Positions 62,623 to 64,000 of a stretch of DNA of 64,000 nt are shown in pieces. The notes under the pieces are model-generated. The model saw only the letters and a program-made list of their open reading frames with translations, made no database searches and was not told where the DNA came from. The position numbers were made by a program, and so were the translations under genes. The DNA comes from Luminiphilus syltensis NOR5-1B (GTDB lineage Bacteria > Pseudomonadota > Gammaproteobacteria > Pseudomonadales > Halieaceae): NCBI RefSeq assembly GCF_000158175.1, contig NZ_DS999411.1, forward strand, positions 2,386,654 to 2,450,653, written 5' to 3'. The first letter of the stretch is position 1; each line of letters begins with the position of its first letter.

Positions 62623-64000
62623 ATGAAACCAAAAGTCCCAACAATCCCAGGCGCAGACAAACTGTTTATTGGAGGGCGCTGGCATCAACCAAGTTCTGAT
62701 CAATTTATGTCGGTGATCTCGCCTTCAGATGAAGAGGAGGTAATGCAAGTTGCGGTCCCAGCAATTGCGGACGCCGACATTGCAGTTGCAGCGGCTAGAG
62801 ATGCTTTTGATCGAGGTCCTTGGCCTAGGATGTCAATGGCTGAGCGAGCTGTTTGCTGTGAACGTCTTGCTGCTGAACTAGAAAAGCGTCTTGATAGACT
62901 CAATTTGGCGTGGATGTTTGAGTCCGGTGCTCCTGTAGCTCATGGGGAAATGATTAACAGCGGTGCCGGGAAGATGATCTGGCGGAACGCTATTGAGCTC
63001 GCGAAGTCGCTTCCTGAGGAGGAGTACCGTAGTGGGGGAGGGGTTATTATCCGAAGAGAACCCGTCGGAACCACCCTCGGTGTTCTCACCTACAACGGTC
63101 CAGTAGTGCTTATGGGAATGAAGGTTATTCCCGCACTACTCGCGGGCTGCCCAATGATTATTAAGCACGCTCCAGAGTCGGCGCTGACGGCCCGCATAAT
63201 AGCTGAGGCAATAGAAGAGGCAGACCTACCAAGTGGTGTTGCCAGCGTTCTTCCAGCTGGTACCGAGGTTACTCAGCATCTTGTAGGTCATGCAGGTGTC
63301 GATATGATCGCTCTTACAGGCGGTACCAATATCGCTGTTGATGTTGTCAAGCGTTCAGCGGATCGCCTCGCTAGAACTGCGCTCGAGTTAGGCGGAAAAT
63401 CTCCGGCCATACTTGCGGAAGATGTGGATTTTAATGAAGTCGCGAAGACGCTAATTGATGGTTCCACCGGCTTTTTAGGCCAGGTTTGTGTCAGCTTGTC
63501 CAGAATTTTGGTTCCTCGTAGTCGGTACGATGAATTTGTGGAGCTATGGGCAGAGAAATATAGCTCGCTCAGTCTTGGGCCTGCCTGGGACACCACTGTT
63601 GATCGTGGCCCTCTTGCGGTTGAGCGGGCCTTACTTAGGGCTGAAAAGATGGTCGGGCAAGCAGTCGATGAAGGTGCCACCATTGCAGCCGGTGGGAAGC
63701 GGCCAGAAAATCTAATAAAGGGTTGGTATTTCGAGCCAACGCTGATTTCGGACGTAACCAACAGAATGTCGATCGCTCAAGAAGAGGTATTTGGGCCCGT
63801 GACCGCGGTAATACCATACGAAGGTATTGAGGAGGCGATCGAGATAGCCAATGACTCGCCCTTTGGGCTTGCCGCATCTGTCTACACTCAAGACTCAGAT
63901 CTCGCCATGTCGGTGGCCCGTCAACTGCGCACAGGTGGAGTTGCAGTTAACTTAGCGGGTATTTCTTTGACAGAGCCATTTGGCGGGGTGAAGCAGTCAG
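62623..64000 (+). CDS. Aldehyde dehydrogenase (C-terminus outside window)
   Basis: 459 codons of an NAD(P)-dependent aldehyde dehydrogenase, missing about 25 at the end. MKPKVPTIPGADKLFIGGRWH opens it. The conserved parts are KHAPESALTARIIAEA, the general base Glu255 in LELGGKSPAIL, the catalytic Cys289 in GQVCVS, and EEVFGPVTAV, SPFGLAASVYTQD. The NAD-binding loop reads LTGGTNIA rather than the common FTGST. ATG at 62623 follows a weak GAGAGG. Substrate unknown; its place suggests an aldehyde produced in the pathway with the EthD proteins. Confidence 0.9.
   Translation, partial: MKPKVPTIPGADKLFIGGRWHQPSSDQFMSVISPSDEEEVMQVAVPAIADADIAVAAARDAFDRGPWPRMSMAERAVCCERLAAELEKRLDRLNLAWMFESGAPVAHGEMINSGAGKMIWRNAIELAKSLPEEEYRSGGGVIIRREPVGTTLGVLTYNGPVVLMGMKVIPALLAGCPMIIKHAPESALTARIIAEAIEEADLPSGVASVLPAGTEVTQHLVGHAGVDMIALTGGTNIAVDVVKRSADRLARTALELGGKSPAILAEDVDFNEVAKTLIDGSTGFLGQVCVSLSRILVPRSRYDEFVELWAEKYSSLSLGPAWDTTVDRGPLAVERALLRAEKMVGQAVDEGATIAAGGKRPENLIKGWYFEPTLISDVTNRMSIAQEEVFGPVTAVIPYEGIEEAIEIANDSPFGLAASVYTQDSDLAMSVARQLRTGGVAVNLAGISLTEPFGGVKQS

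Noticed and set aside
1..64000. CRISPR arrays, rRNA genes, prophage
   Set aside because: No regularly spaced repeats, rRNA sequence or phage structural genes were seen.

Overview
The window reads as chromosome of a marine-type gammaproteobacterium close to the Pseudomonas/Cellvibrionales (Halieaceae, OM60/NOR5-like) branch. This rests on gene order and protein families, not on a 16S gene. The long block topA - lexA - csiV/mfd - gap - nqrABCDEF-apbE-nqrM - lolCDE - comEC - exbBD - msbA-lpxK-kdsB-murB - uvrC-pgsA - tRNA-Gly/Cys follows the order I remember from Pseudomonas. NQR, GTG/TTG starts in tightly overlapping operons, and a TonB-receptor catabolic locus fit a marine aerobic heterotroph.

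Layout. 1-1.1 kb: 5' part of folD (minus strand) facing tRNA-Pro and tRNA-His. 1.3-11.5 kb is patchier: an agmatine deiminase with altered motifs, two exported amidohydrolase-3 lipoproteins, a ThuA-like protein, a DUF4136 lipoprotein, tRNA-Arg with a tRNA 3'-half relic beside it, an internally deleted IS3-family relic, and a secreted IPTL-CTERM-like protein with a 465-bp tandem duplication. 11.6-24.8 kb is housekeeping: SRP RNA, dnaX (with a programmed -1 frameshift site), ybaB, recR, rnd, ycgL, a MoxR/VWA pair, a SpoU methylase, UspA, topA and lexA with two abutting SOS boxes. 24.9-54.6 kb is the conserved core: MscS, CsiV, Mfd, GAPDH, the Na+-pumping NADH:quinone reductase with both flavin/iron maturation factors, lipoprotein sorting (LolCDE), DNA uptake (ComEC), envelope biogenesis (MsbA, LpxK, KdsB, MurB), UvrC, PgsA and two tRNAs.

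54.6-64 kb is accessory. It opens with a c-di-GMP-I riboswitch controlling a lone Hcp-family protein that carries a Sec signal peptide; no other type VI secretion gene is in the window. Next comes an NfeD-like / SPFH / small membrane protein operon. Its front end is cut by an IS30-family transposase remnant and its last gene carries an in-frame stop. The window ends in a catabolic-looking cluster: two paralogous double-EthD-domain proteins, a TonB-dependent receptor and an aldehyde dehydrogenase that runs off the end.

The most noteworthy element is the riboswitch plus exported Hcp module. The dnaX frameshift cassette, the IS30-created NfeD start, the nonsense-broken small membrane gene and the EthD/TonB/ALDH locus follow. 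No CRISPR array, rRNA or intact mobile element was seen.
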